From NCBI RefSeq assembly GCF_000613245.1, contig NZ_HG964937.1, positions 845,714 to 890,008 on the forward strand: a stretch of DNA of 44,295 bases. Reading direction: 5' to 3'. This document shows, in pieces, positions 7,553-17,207 of this stretch. Every line of letters starts with the position of its first letter. Within the stretch, counting starts at the first letter, position 1. The translations under genes and the position numbers were made by a program. The notes under the pieces are model-generated. The model did no database searches. It was not told the DNA's origin and saw nothing but the letters and a program-made list of their open reading frames with translations. Source of the DNA: Mycobacterium asiaticum DSM 44297. GTDB lineage: Bacteria > Actinomycetota > Actinomycetes > Mycobacteriales > Mycobacteriaceae.

Positions 7553-10500
7553 ATGAGCATGCAGGCCGAGCAGGACGCTCGAAAACCTCTGGCCATCGTC
7601 GGGATCGGCTGCCGCTTCCCGGGCAGCGCCAACTCCCCAGCACAATACTGGAGTCTGCTGCGCGACGCCACCGACGCCACCGGCGAAGTTCCCGAAACGC
7701 GTTGGAACACAGCCAGATATTACGACCCGAATCCCGCGAAAGCCGGGAAGATGGTCACTCGACGGGGTGGATTCCTCGACGAGATCGACAAGTTTGACCC
7801 GCAGTTCTTCGGTATCTCACCGCGCGAGGCAAACCTACTGGACCCGCAACAGCGGTTGATGCTGATGACCACCTGGGAGGCGCTCGAAGACGGCGGCATC
7901 CCGGCGGAAGCGCTGGCCGGCACCGATGTCGGCGTCTTCATCGGTGGCTTCACGCTGGACTACCAACTTCTGCAGAACCGGGGCCGCTCCAGTCGTTACC
8001 GATTCAAGACCCATTCCGCCACCGGAATGATGATGACGATGCTGGCCAACCGGATCTCCTACACGTTCGACTTCCGCGGACCCAGCATGACCATCGACAC
8101 CGCGTGCTCGAGCTCGCTCGTCGCGGTACACCTTGCGGCACTCAGCATTTGGAACGGCGAATGCGACCTCGCGCTCGCCGGCGGCGTCAACATCATGATC
8201 GGACCCAACACCGCAATCGCGGAATCCAAGAGCGGATTCCTCAGCCCCGACGGGCGCTGCAAGGCCTTTGACGCATCCGCCGACGGGTATGCACGCGGAG
8301 AAGGCGGCGCGGTTGTCGTGATCAAGTCTCTCGAGCGTGCACTCCAGGACGGCGACGAGATCTACGCGCAGATCCTCGGCAGCGCGGTATCCCAGGACGG
8401 TCACACCGACGGCATCACCGTGCCCAGCGAACAGGCTCAACAAGCAGCGATCAATACCGCCCTGCGCCGAGCCGGCGTCCACCCCAACGAAATCCGGTAC
8501 GTCGAGGCGCACGGCACCGGAACCCCGGTAGGCGACCCCGTCGAATTGCGGGCTCTCGCGAATGCGCTCGCCACAGACCGGCCGGCGGCGCAACCACTGC
8601 TGATCGGATCGGTCAAGACCAACATCGGCCACCTGGAGGCCGGCGCTGGCGTCGCCGGATTGATCAAGACGGCGTTGGTGCTGCGGCACGGCTACATTCC
8701 GGCGAACCTGCATCTGAGGCAGCCGGGTAGCGGAATCACGTTGTCGGACATGAACATCGACATCCCGCGGGAGGGTCGCGCGTTTCCCGACTGCCCGCGA
8801 CGCATCGCAGGGGTCAACTCGTTCGGCTTCGGCGGCACCAATGCTCACGTAGTGCTGGCCGAACCACCCGCCAAGGCAACCGAAACCGCTCCGAACGACC
8901 CGCCGCTGGCGATCCTGCCGATCTCGGCCCGCACCGAGGAGGCGCTTGCCGCGACGGCGCACAACCTGGCTCAGTATGTGGACACGCACCCGGACCTCAC
9001 GTTGTCCGATCTGGGCTACACGCTCGGCCAGCGTCGCTCCCACCTGAACTATCGCCGCACCGTGGTGGTGCGCACCATCACCGACGCTCGCGACCAACTT
9101 CAGGCTCTCGCCGACGGTGGCCAGATATCAACGGGACGCAGCTACCCGACCGCGCCGAAGCTGGCGTTCGTCTGCACTGGCATGGGCCCGCAGTGGTGGA
9201 AGATGTGCCGGGGCCTGCTCGACGTGTTTCCGGTCTTCACCGAGAGCATCCGACGAACCGACCGTGCGTTCTTCCGCTATGCGGGCTGGTCGTTGCTCGA
9301 GGAACTGCGGGCCGACGCGACTTACTCCCGCATGGCGGAAACCGAGGTAGCGCAACCCGCTAACTTCGCGATTCAGATCGCGCTCGCCGCGCAACTCGAG
9401 CACTTCGGCATTCGGCCGGACGCGGTGATCGGCCACAGTGCCGGCGAAGTGGCGGCTCATCACCTCGCCGGGCTGCTGACCTTCGAACAAGCCATCGGAG
9501 TCATCTATCACCGAAGTCGGCTGCAACAGCGCACCACCGGTCTGGGCCGCATGCTCGCCGTCGGCCTCGGCGCCGATTCGCTACTGGAAGCTCTTGACGA
9601 CAAGGCGCGTCATGAAATTGGTCGGCGGGTGTCCATCGCGGCGATCAACAGCCCGTCGGCGGTGACCATCGCCGGAGACAGCGACGTTCTCGACGACATC
9701 GCCGCGCAGCTGCATGATGCCGAGGTCTTCAACCGGTTCCTCGCCGTAGAGGTCCCGTACCACACCCACTACATGGACCTGGTTAGAGACGACCTCAGTA
9801 GCGCTCTCGACGGGTTGTCATCCAATCCCGCCAGCATTCCGCTGTATTCAACGGTCACCGGTGAACGGCTGGACGGATACGCTGCGGGCGCCGCCTACTG
9901 GTGGCAGAACATCCGCGCCACAGTCCTCTTCGAATCCGCCATCCGCCGGATGCTCGATGACGGATATACGCACTTCGTCGAGCTCGGTCCGCATCCGGTG
10001 CTGGCGCCGGCGATTATCGAGACCGCGGCGACGCAGGCATCCGACCAGAAGCCGGACGTCGTCATCCTCGCCGCGCAACGCCGCGATGACGACGACGACC
10101 GCGCTCTCACCAATTGTCTTGGTGCACTGCAGTGTCACGGGCACGACATCGCATGGGAGGCGCTGTACCCACGAGCGGGCGCGCGACTGGTGAAGCTGCC
10201 GCTTTATCCATGGCAAGCTAAACGCTATTGGTATGAGACCCAGGAGGCGGCCGAAGAACTGCATTACCGGCCGGTGCATCCGCTGCTGGGGCAAGCGGTC
10301 GGTGGCGTGCATCCAACCTGGGAAATCGAGCTGAGCACGACCATCCTGCCGTTCCTCGCCGATCACCAGGTGCAGGGCAGCACGGTGGTTCCAGGGGCGG
10401 TGTACATCGAGATGGCCTTGGCCGCTGCCAAGGAAGCGTACGGATCGACAGACCACGGTGTGCGGAACCTGGCGCTCAAGCGGGCCGTGGTGCTCGGCGA

Positions 10501-13114
10501 AGCGTGTGATCCCGTCCTTCGCACCACGCTAGACGAAGAGACGGGGGCGCTGGAGTTCGCCGCATGCACGGCAACCGCCGACGGAAACCTGAAGTGGGCG
10601 ATCACCGCGACCGCCGAACTGACCACGCTGCCCCCGTCGCCCGGCCGTCGCGACAACCAGCACGACGCGGAGCCCACCACCACACTCAGCGGCGACGACT
10701 TCTACGAGCGCACCCAAACCATCGGCTTCTCCTACGGTGACGCATTCCAGACCGTTCGGAAGCTCACCTCCGGGGATCGCTGGGCGGCGGCGCAGATCGC
10801 CATTCCGACCCCGATCGCCGACGAACTTCACTGGTACCGATTCCACCCCGCCCTCGTCGACGGTGCTTTCCAAACATTGTTCGGCGCCAATCTGGAGGGA
10901 CAGGGCACTGACGAAAGCCCTTACCTGCCCACCCGAATCCGCCATAGCGCCATCTACCTTCCGCCGCAGGACAATATGACCGCTCACGTCCGGGTCGTGT
11001 CGGCCGGCAAAGAAGAGATCACCAGCGACATCACCATCACCGACGACCTCGGCGAACCGCTCGCCGTCTTCAACGGCTTCACGGTGCAATCCCTCAACGC
11101 CTCGTCCCGCATGTCGCCCGAACGCATCGACAAGGGGCTTTACCAGATTCAGTGGGTCGCCGACCAGGAGGTGCAGCACGAACAGCCGGAGGCCCCGGTG
11201 ATGACGCGTCATTCGTCGTGGCTTGTCTTCGCCGACACCCCGGGTGCCGGAACGGCGGTCGTCGAACAGCTGCGCAGTCGCGGCCAGCGTGCCCACGCGG
11301 TGCTGCGCAAACCGGTCAGTGAAATGACCAGCGTCGACGGTGGGTACGCGGTGGACCCCCGGTGTCCCGAGCAGTTGGCTACGTTGCTGACCGCACACCT
11401 GGCCGCCGAAGGCGACCTCACTGGCATCGTCAATTGTTGGCCGCTCGACATTGCCGCCGAAAACGACTGGCAGCCGGGCGTATTCGGCATTCTCCATCTC
11501 GTCAAAGCCCTCGCGGCCCAGGACAGCGTGCGGCCGCGCCTCTACTTTGTCACCGCCAACGCCCAACCGGCGCCAGGAACCCACAAGCTGGCCGTCGAAC
11601 AGGCCACCATCTGGGGGTTGGGCCGGGTCATCGGTCACCAGGAGCTCGTCGGGCAATGGGGTGGCCTCATCGACATCGACGATGCGGCGGACCAGGTCAA
11701 TATCGCGGCGCGAATCTGCGACCATATCCTTGCCGGTGGGTCCGAGGATCAAATCGCCATCCGCGGTGACACCACCTACGTGCCGCGTCTCCGCTTGTGC
11801 AGCAACCTGACCCGTCCTTTTCCCACCAAACTCACCGCCGACGCCACCTACGTCGTTACCGGCGGATCCGGTGCGCTCGGGCGGGTGGTGGCCACCTACC
11901 TCGCCGAACGAGGCGCGCGCCACATCACGCTGCTCAGCCGCACCGAGATGCCCCCTCGGAGCGAATGGTCGAAACTCGACGAGGCCAACCCGCACCGTGC
12001 GGCCGTCGACACTATCCGTGACATCGAACGCCTGGGTGCCCAGGTGACGACGGCCAGCGTCGACATCACCGACATCGACCAGGTCCGGTCGTGGCAGGCC
12101 AGGCACACCCTCAACGGAGGACGACCGATCCGCGGCATCATCCACGCCGCCGGTTCCGTTGCAGACCAGCTGCTCGTCAATATGACCGAGGTCGATTTCG
12201 CCAAGGTGATGTCGCCTAAGGTCACCGGCACTCGTGTGCTACACAAGGCATTTGACGGTCAGCAGCTGGAATTCTTCGTGATGTTTGGATCCGCGGGATC
12301 CGTCATCGCCTCACCGGGCCAAGGCAACTACGCCGCGGCGAACGCATTCCTCGACGCCTTCGCGCACTACCGGCAGGCACGCGGGCTGCCCGCGCTCACC
12401 ATCGGATGGGGTCCGTGGTCGGTGGGAATGGTGGAGGAACTCAAGCTGGAAAAGATTTACGCGCAGCGGGGCATCGAGCTCATCACGCCCGGAGCGGGTG
12501 CCCGTATCCTCGATCGGCTCATCAACCAGAAGACCGCCAATGTTGTTGCCATAACCGCCGACTGGGCGCGCGCACGCAGTGCAGGCCTCAGCGGTCAGCT
12601 ACCCCGGATGTTCGCCGAGCTGGGATCGGGTGACAGTTCATCCGATGAAGAGGATTCGGGGTCGTCGATAGTCAACCTGCTCGCGGGCGTTCCGGAAGCC
12701 GACCGGTTGGCGGTGGTCGCGGGTCGGGTGGGGGAAATCGTCTCGGCCGTCTTCGATCTCGCCGTCGGCGACATCGGGTTCGACGACATCCTCAACGATG
12801 TCGGGTTGGACTCTATGATGGCCATGGATTTCCGGGTTCGGGTCTCTTCGATGTTCGCGATCGATCTGCCGGTGCTAGAAATACTGCGTGGTGTCAGCGT
12901 GAATTCGCTGGCCGTGCGGATACTCGGCGAGCTTCAACTGCCGGGTGCCGATGCCGCCGAAGCCACCGAGATCACCCCGCCGGCAAGCGAACCGGTCGCC
13001 GCCGACGACGTCGACCGGCTTATCGAACAGTTATCCGAAGCCGACCTGCGGCAATTGCTCGCCGAACTGGACAGCCAACCGGGTCCGGAGGCAGGGGAGC
13101 AGTCGTGGCAGTGA
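7553..13114 (+). CDS. Single-module type I polyketide synthase (KS-AT-DH-KR-ACP)
   Basis: A 1853-residue modular enzyme. KS (about 10-440) has the Cys185-His320-His360 triad in DTACSSS, EAHGTG and NIGHLEAG. AT (about 530-850) has Ser629 in GHSAGE. VPYH at 734-737 replaces the HAFH (malonyl) or YASH (methylmalonyl) code, so the extender is not predictable. DH (about 900-1190) has His938 in an HxxxGxxxxP motif and Asp1103 in LVDGAFQ. KR has TGGSGALG at 1436-1443, Ser1580 and Tyr1593. ACP carries Ser1754 in GLDSM. There is no ER or thioesterase, and the C-terminal tail contains a helix, IEQLSEADLRQLLAEL. The size and domain order match iterative single-module synthases of the MSAS kind as well as ordinary modules. 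ATG 7559, 6 bases on, is better spaced from GAGAAAGG and may be the true start. Confidence 0.96.
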   Translation: MSMQAEQDARKPLAIVGIGCRFPGSANSPAQYWSLLRDATDATGEVPETRWNTARYYDPNPAKAGKMVTRRGGFLDEIDKFDPQFFGISPREANLLDPQQRLMLMTTWEALEDGGIPAEALAGTDVGVFIGGFTLDYQLLQNRGRSSRYRFKTHSATGMMMTMLANRISYTFDFRGPSMTIDTACSSSLVAVHLAALSIWNGECDLALAGGVNIMIGPNTAIAESKSGFLSPDGRCKAFDASADGYARGEGGAVVVIKSLERALQDGDEIYAQILGSAVSQDGHTDGITVPSEQAQQAAINTALRRAGVHPNEIRYVEAHGTGTPVGDPVELRALANALATDRPAAQPLLIGSVKTNIGHLEAGAGVAGLIKTALVLRHGYIPANLHLRQPGSGITLSDMNIDIPREGRAFPDCPRRIAGVNSFGFGGTNAHVVLAEPPAKATETAPNDPPLAILPISARTEEALAATAHNLAQYVDTHPDLTLSDLGYTLGQRRSHLNYRRTVVVRTITDARDQLQALADGGQISTGRSYPTAPKLAFVCTGMGPQWWKMCRGLLDVFPVFTESIRRTDRAFFRYAGWSLLEELRADATYSRMAETEVAQPANFAIQIALAAQLEHFGIRPDAVIGHSAGEVAAHHLAGLLTFEQAIGVIYHRSRLQQRTTGLGRMLAVGLGADSLLEALDDKARHEIGRRVSIAAINSPSAVTIAGDSDVLDDIAAQLHDAEVFNRFLAVEVPYHTHYMDLVRDDLSSALDGLSSNPASIPLYSTVTGERLDGYAAGAAYWWQNIRATVLFESAIRRMLDDGYTHFVELGPHPVLAPAIIETAATQASDQKPDVVILAAQRRDDDDDRALTNCLGALQCHGHDIAWEALYPRAGARLVKLPLYPWQAKRYWYETQEAAEELHYRPVHPLLGQAVGGVHPTWEIELSTTILPFLADHQVQGSTVVPGAVYIEMALAAAKEAYGSTDHGVRNLALKRAVVLGEACDPVLRTTLDEETGALEFAACTATADGNLKWAITATAELTTLPPSPGRRDNQHDAEPTTTLSGDDFYERTQTIGFSYGDAFQTVRKLTSGDRWAAAQIAIPTPIADELHWYRFHPALVDGAFQTLFGANLEGQGTDESPYLPTRIRHSAIYLPPQDNMTAHVRVVSAGKEEITSDITITDDLGEPLAVFNGFTVQSLNASSRMSPERIDKGLYQIQWVADQEVQHEQPEAPVMTRHSSWLVFADTPGAGTAVVEQLRSRGQRAHAVLRKPVSEMTSVDGGYAVDPRCPEQLATLLTAHLAAEGDLTGIVNCWPLDIAAENDWQPGVFGILHLVKALAAQDSVRPRLYFVTANAQPAPGTHKLAVEQATIWGLGRVIGHQELVGQWGGLIDIDDAADQVNIAARICDHILAGGSEDQIAIRGDTTYVPRLRLCSNLTRPFPTKLTADATYVVTGGSGALGRVVATYLAERGARHITLLSRTEMPPRSEWSKLDEANPHRAAVDTIRDIERLGAQVTTASVDITDIDQVRSWQARHTLNGGRPIRGIIHAAGSVADQLLVNMTEVDFAKVMSPKVTGTRVLHKAFDGQQLEFFVMFGSAGSVIASPGQGNYAAANAFLDAFAHYRQARGLPALTIGWGPWSVGMVEELKLEKIYAQRGIELITPGAGARILDRLINQKTANVVAITADWARARSAGLSGQLPRMFAELGSGDSSSDEEDSGSSIVNLLAGVPEADRLAVVAGRVGEIVSAVFDLAVGDIGFDDILNDVGLDSMMAMDFRVRVSSMFAIDLPVLEILRGVSVNSLAVRILGELQLPGADAAEATEITPPASEPVAADDVDRLIEQLSEADLRQLLAELDSQPGPEAGEQSWQ

Positions 13115-13956
13115 GCACCGCCGAATCAGCGGTGCACGTGCGTGCCTTATCCAAGGCGTACGGCCGTTTGCAAGCGGTGCAGCAGCTGGATCTCGACGTC
13201 GGGTACGGCGAAATCTTCGCGATCCTTGGACCGAACGGCGCCGGCAAGTCCACCACGATAGAAATTCTGGAAGGCCACCGCACACGCGACTCCGGCCAGG
13301 TTCGAGTGCTGGGGGAGGACCCCGGGACCGCTGGTAGGGCGTGGCGCGCCAAGATCGGCATAGTGCTTCAGGAAGCCAGCGACGCCGGGATGCTCACGGT
13401 GTCGGAAACCGCGCGAATGTTCGCGAAATGCTATGGGAGAGCCCGCGGTTGCGATGAGGTGCTCGACATCGTCGGGCTGGGCTCGTCCGCCGCGTCGAAA
13501 GTTCGCACGTTGTCTGGTGGACAGCGCCGCCGGCTCGACGTTGCGCTCGGCATCATCGGCATGCCCGAGGTGCTCTTCCTCGACGAACCGACCACCGGGT
13601 TCGATCCTGAAGCGCGACGCCAATTCTGGGATCTCATCCGGCTTTTGGCGAAAGACGGCACCACCATCCTGCTGACGACCCACTACTTGGAGGAGGCCGC
13701 GACGCTCGCCGACCGGGTAGCGGTGATCGCCGGCGGCCGGGTGGTGGCGGTCGATTCGCCGGCGAAGTTGACCAGCTATGTGAATTCGGCCGCGACGGTC
13801 CGGTGGCTGGAAGGGGACCAGGTGCGGATGGAGCACACGCATTACCCGACCGAGTTCATCAGGCGGCGGTCCCAGGATGGCACGGAGCTACGCCAGCTTA
13901 CTGTCTCTCGGCCCACGCTCGAGGACGCCTATCTGCAGCTGATCGGCGATGCCTGA
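13105..13956 (+). CDS. ABC transporter ATP-binding protein, DrrA-type
   Basis: Cytoplasmic ATPase (283 residues) of an ABC-2 exporter. It shows Walker A GPNGAGKST (42-50), the signature LSGGQRRR from residue 136, Walker B VLFLDEP (156-162) and the switch His in LLTTHYLEEA. The start is GTG 13105, which overlaps the last 10 bases of the PKS gene behind a GGGGAG site, so translation is probably coupled. It resembles drug and lipid export ATPases such as DrrA, which moves polyketide-derived lipids in mycobacteria. Position and overlap indicate export of the PKS product together with the next gene. It is slightly shorter than classical DrrA, ending soon after the regulatory subdomain. Confidence 0.94.
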   Translation: MAVSTAESAVHVRALSKAYGRLQAVQQLDLDVGYGEIFAILGPNGAGKSTTIEILEGHRTRDSGQVRVLGEDPGTAGRAWRAKIGIVLQEASDAGMLTVSETARMFAKCYGRARGCDEVLDIVGLGSSAASKVRTLSGGQRRRLDVALGIIGMPEVLFLDEPTTGFDPEARRQFWDLIRLLAKDGTTILLTTHYLEEAATLADRVAVIAGGRVVAVDSPAKLTSYVNSAATVRWLEGDQVRMEHTHYPTEFIRRRSQDGTELRQLTVSRPTLEDAYLQLIGDA

Positions 13957-14813
13957 TGGCGACTGACTACGCGAGCAGCGCCCCACCGAAGCGACACCGC
14001 GCCACAGCGTCGGGGTCCGAGCTGCCCACTGCGCTGCGGATCGGTTTGTCCCGGGTGGTCCCGGAGCTGAAGATGTTTTACCGCCGACCGGAACAGCTGG
14101 CGTTGACCTTCTCGATGCCGGCGGTGATCTGCATTCTGCTTGGCTCGATCTTCTCCTCGAAACTGCCCAATAGCGACACCAGCACCGGAGCCGTGATCGC
14201 GGCGAGCATGCTCGCCTACGGGATTCTCTCCACGTCGTTCATCAATCTCGGCATCAGCATCGCAGCCGACCGCGACACCGGCGCCTTGCGACGTCTTCGG
14301 GGGACCCCTACGACGGCAACGTCGTATTTCGTCGGGAAGATCCTGTTGGTTGCCATCGTCAGCCTCGCCGAGGCCGTTGTGCTGCTGGCCGTCGGAGTGC
14401 TCATTTTCAAGCTTCGGTTGCCGACAACCGTGTTCGGCTGGTTCACGCTGACCTGGGTGTTCATCCTGGGCATCGTCAGCTGCTCACTGCTGGGCATATT
14501 CATCAGCAACCTCGCGAGCAACGCAGTGTCGGCGGCGGTGCTGACCAATGGTCCAGCGGTGGGTCTGCAATTCGTATCGGGTACCTACGTCCCGCTGATG
14601 GCGTTGCCCACTTGGATGCTGACCATCGGTTCCATCTTCCCGGTGAAGTGGATGGCGCAGGGTTTTCGCTCGGTGCTGTTGCCGGCCGACATGGTCCTCA
14701 TCGAACCGGCGGGCAGCTGGGAACGCTGGCAAATATTCTTTGTGCTGACCGCATGGAGCGTGGGCGGATTACTCGCCTGCCTCGCGGTCTTTCGCTGGTC
14801 CGACAAGAGATGA
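13956..14813 (+). CDS. ABC-2 type permease of the PKS-linked exporter
   Basis: Membrane permease of 285 residues with six predicted helices, the first beginning after a basic cytoplasmic N-terminus near residue 45 (LALTFSMPAVICILLGSIF). The DRDTGALRRLRGTP segment, which contacts the ATPase in ABC-2 permeases, lies between helices 2 and 3, and the FVSGTYVPL loop is also typical of the DrrB/ABC2_membrane family. The start is ATG 13956, sharing TGATG with the stop of the ATPase gene. An open frame reaching further upstream is only read-through of that gene. It is the last gene of the operon and should form the transmembrane half of the exporter, as a homodimer. Confidence 0.93.
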   Translation: MATDYASSAPPKRHRATASGSELPTALRIGLSRVVPELKMFYRRPEQLALTFSMPAVICILLGSIFSSKLPNSDTSTGAVIAASMLAYGILSTSFINLGISIAADRDTGALRRLRGTPTTATSYFVGKILLVAIVSLAEAVVLLAVGVLIFKLRLPTTVFGWFTLTWVFILGIVSCSLLGIFISNLASNAVSAAVLTNGPAVGLQFVSGTYVPLMALPTWMLTIGSIFPVKWMAQGFRSVLLPADMVLIEPAGSWERWQIFFVLTAWSVGGLLACLAVFRWSDKR

Positions 14814-14830
14814 GAAGTGACTCCGTCCAC

Positions 14831-15229
14831 CTAGTCGACTTCGCCAGGGGCCACGGGTGCATTGATGCTGGTGTTGTATTGCGGGCAGTACGCCAACGTC
14901 GCAGCGTTGACGACATTCAGCGCGGTGCGTTCGTCCTCAATGCTTGACCCGCTGGCCAACCCCAGCGCCGCTACGCCGTTCCCGGCAAGTACCAAACCGG
15001 CCGCCTGCAGGTCGGTTTGGCCTTGCGATCTGGCGGCGCACACCTGCTCCGCCAGCGGAATGACCTCCCGCGCGGCAGCCTCCGACGTGGGCGGCGTGAA
15101 TACCCGCGTCATGTAATCGACGAAGAACGTTTCGCCGCTGCCCGGCCCCGGTTCCGCGTGAGCGGCGGGCGAGACCGCGATTGCCAGCGTCACGATTGCC
15201 GGCGTGACCCGAATTGCGAAGCCCGACAC
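14831..15229 (-). CDS. Secreted DUF732-type protein
   Basis: A 132-residue exported protein. It has a signal peptide with basic Arg7, hydrophobic VTPAIVTLAIAV and cleavage after AAHA. The mature part has the DUF732 pattern: an N-terminal FFVDYMTRVF helix, one Cys in EQVCAARS and a second in LAYCPQY, likely disulfide-bonded. The family is abundant in mycobacteria and its function is not established. The start is GTG 15229 behind GGGAGGAC. It lies on the strand opposite the PKS operon and converges on it, 17 bases after the permease stop. Confidence 0.82.
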   Translation of the reverse strand: MSGFAIRVTPAIVTLAIAVSPAAHAEPGPGSGETFFVDYMTRVFTPPTSEAAAREVIPLAEQVCAARSQGQTDLQAAGLVLAGNGVAALGLASGSSIEDERTALNVVNAATLAYCPQYNTSINAPVAPGEVD

Positions 15230-15358
15230 GTGTCCTCCCGCTGTCTGGTTGGTCAGCGGAGCTTACCGGTGAATCCCACCGCAACGGGGTCGACGCGCGA
15301 AAATTGTTTGCTGAGCTGCGGTCGGTGAGAATCGTCGGGGACGAGCGTAGGAGGATTG

Positions 15359-17127
15359 ATGCCGCTGTCGGGTGCGCACGCAACACGCACTACCCGCGGG
15401 CTCGCCGCATTCCTCGCCTACCTCCTCGGTGCCGTCCTGCTCACCGTCCGCGCCTGGCGCGACCCGGCCCACGGCTGGGCGGGCAACTGTTGCGACCAGC
15501 AGCAGACGATCTGGTACCTCGGCTGGACACCGCACGCGCTGGCCAGCGGTCTGGACCCGTTCTTCACCACCCAGATCGGCGCGCCTACCGGCGTGAACCT
15601 GATGTGGAACACGCCGATGACGCTGCTGGGGCTGCTTGGTTGGCTGCCCGCCAAGATCGGCGGCCCGATTCTCGGATTCAACGTCCTCATGGTCCTGGGC
15701 ATCGCGCTGAGCGGATTCACCGCCTGGCTCGCGATCCGCCGCTACACCGGCGACGGTGCCGGCGCGATGGTCGGTGGTGCGGTTTACGCCTTCTCTCCGT
15801 ACATCGCCTCGCACGCGGCCCTGCACCTCAACCTCGCGACGGCCTGGGTGCCCCCGCTGTTCCTGTTGGCCCTCGACGACCTCCTGAACACCAGGCGAAG
15901 GCCGCCCTGGCAGTCGGGAGTTGCGCTCGGAATCCTCAGCGCCGCACAGCTTTACATCACCGAGGAAATGCTTGCCGCGAGCGTCGTGGCCGCCGGGGTA
16001 CTCGTCGGCGTGATGGCACTGGTACACCGGGACGGCCGAACGCGGCAAGCGGCCCCCGGGCTCGCGGCCGCACTCGGCGTCGCCACTTTGACCTTCCTGA
16101 CCTTGACGGCCTACCCGCTGGCCGTCCAGTTCTTCGGTCCGCAGCGGATCAACGACCAAGTGCAGGACCCAAAGCTCTTCTCGACCGATCTGCTGAACCT
16201 GGTTCTCCCGACGCCCTACCAACTCATCGCTCCGGATGCTGCCACCCACGTGTCCGCAAAGTTCAGCGGCCTCTATCACGAGGCGACCGGCTACCTGGGC
16301 GTGCCGCTCATCGTGCTGATTGTCGTGGCCGCAATCCGTCAATGGGGCGACCGAAGAGTCCGCATCGCGACCATCACCGGCGCACTCATCCTCTCCTCTC
16401 GCTCGGGCCAGAACTCCACGTCGGCAACAACGCGTTGCACATCCCGCTGCCGTGGCTGATCTTCTCGAAGCTGCCACTGCTCAAACATCTTCTACCGGGC
16501 CGCTTTACGTTGTTCGTCTGGCTCGCGGTCGCCGTGGTGATCGCAATCACCGTCCAGCGGGCCATCAGCCTGACCCCGCGCAAACGGGCGCAGTGGCTGC
16601 TCGCGACCGCGGTGGCGCTCATGCTGGTCCTGCCTGCCCCGCTCGAACACCACAGGTCCTACACACCGCTGTTCTTCCGCACCTGGGCAAGCCACGGCAT
16701 CAGGCCCGACGAAACCGTCCTCGTCGCGCCGTACTTCCTCGACGCCGGCGGCCAAGCCGCGCCAATGCTGTGGGCGGCCGACGCCGACTACGGGCTGCGG
16801 ATGCCCGAGGCCTACGCCTACATGCCTCAACCGGGTGGCCGCACCCGCACCGGACCGCCGCCGACGCGACTGGCCCAGATCATGCTGATGATCCAGGACG
16901 ACAAGATCCCGGTTTTGGCGCGAGGCGAGGTGCGCGCCCAGGTCGCCGCCGACCTCCGCAACGCCGATGTGCGGCACGTGATCGTCGGGCCGATGCAGGA
17001 ATGGCCGGCCATGTTCGCGTTCTTCACCGACCTGTTCGGCCGCGACGCGCAGCGCGTCGACGAAATCGGGATCTGGCGTGACGTCAACGTCTGGGGCGTC
17101 GTCGCGGCACCCGACGAGCCTCGATAA
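15359..17127 (+). pseudogene. Multi-pass membrane protein (GT-C-like) broken by a 5-bp tandem duplication
   Basis: Two frames together encode one protein. The first runs from ATG 15359 to about 16394 and gives many hydrophobic helices with the motifs WYLGWTPHAL, GAPTGVNLMWNTP and YITEEMLAA, typical of large actinobacterial GT-C-like membrane proteins. The second frame resumes with LSLGPELHVGNNALHIPLPW and ends at 17127. The junction holds CCTCT twice in tandem (16390-16399). Removing one copy restores GALILSLGPELHVG and a single 587-codon frame. As the sequence stands, the first frame ends at 16459 (367 codons). This could be a true recent mutation, a reversible slippage site or a sequencing error. 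An AGGAGG site precedes ATG 15359. The substrate is unknown; polyprenyl-linked sugar transfer is only a family-level guess. Confidence 0.8.
16390..16399. repeat. 5-bp tandem duplication (CCTCT x2) at the frameshift
   Basis: CCTCTCCTCT sits exactly at the point where the coding frame of the membrane protein changes. One CCTCT unit accounts for the shift, since 5 bases equal -1 modulo 3. Confidence 0.8.
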
Positions 17128-17207
17128 CGGCGCTGATCGGCAACGCCCCGCTAACGCTCAGCGGAATTCTTGCCACCGACCTCGATCGGACACCTAAGAT
17201 TCAGCAG

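Noticed and set aside
10529..12145. A 538-codon open frame opposite the PKS
   Set aside because: It lies antiparallel to the DH and KR domains and has no family signature; long antisense frames are expected at this GC content.
15214..15358. Upstream extension of the second frame of the membrane-protein gene
   Set aside because: The 637-codon frame is genuine only after about 16395; its first part is Arg/Pro-rich out-of-frame translation of the real gene.
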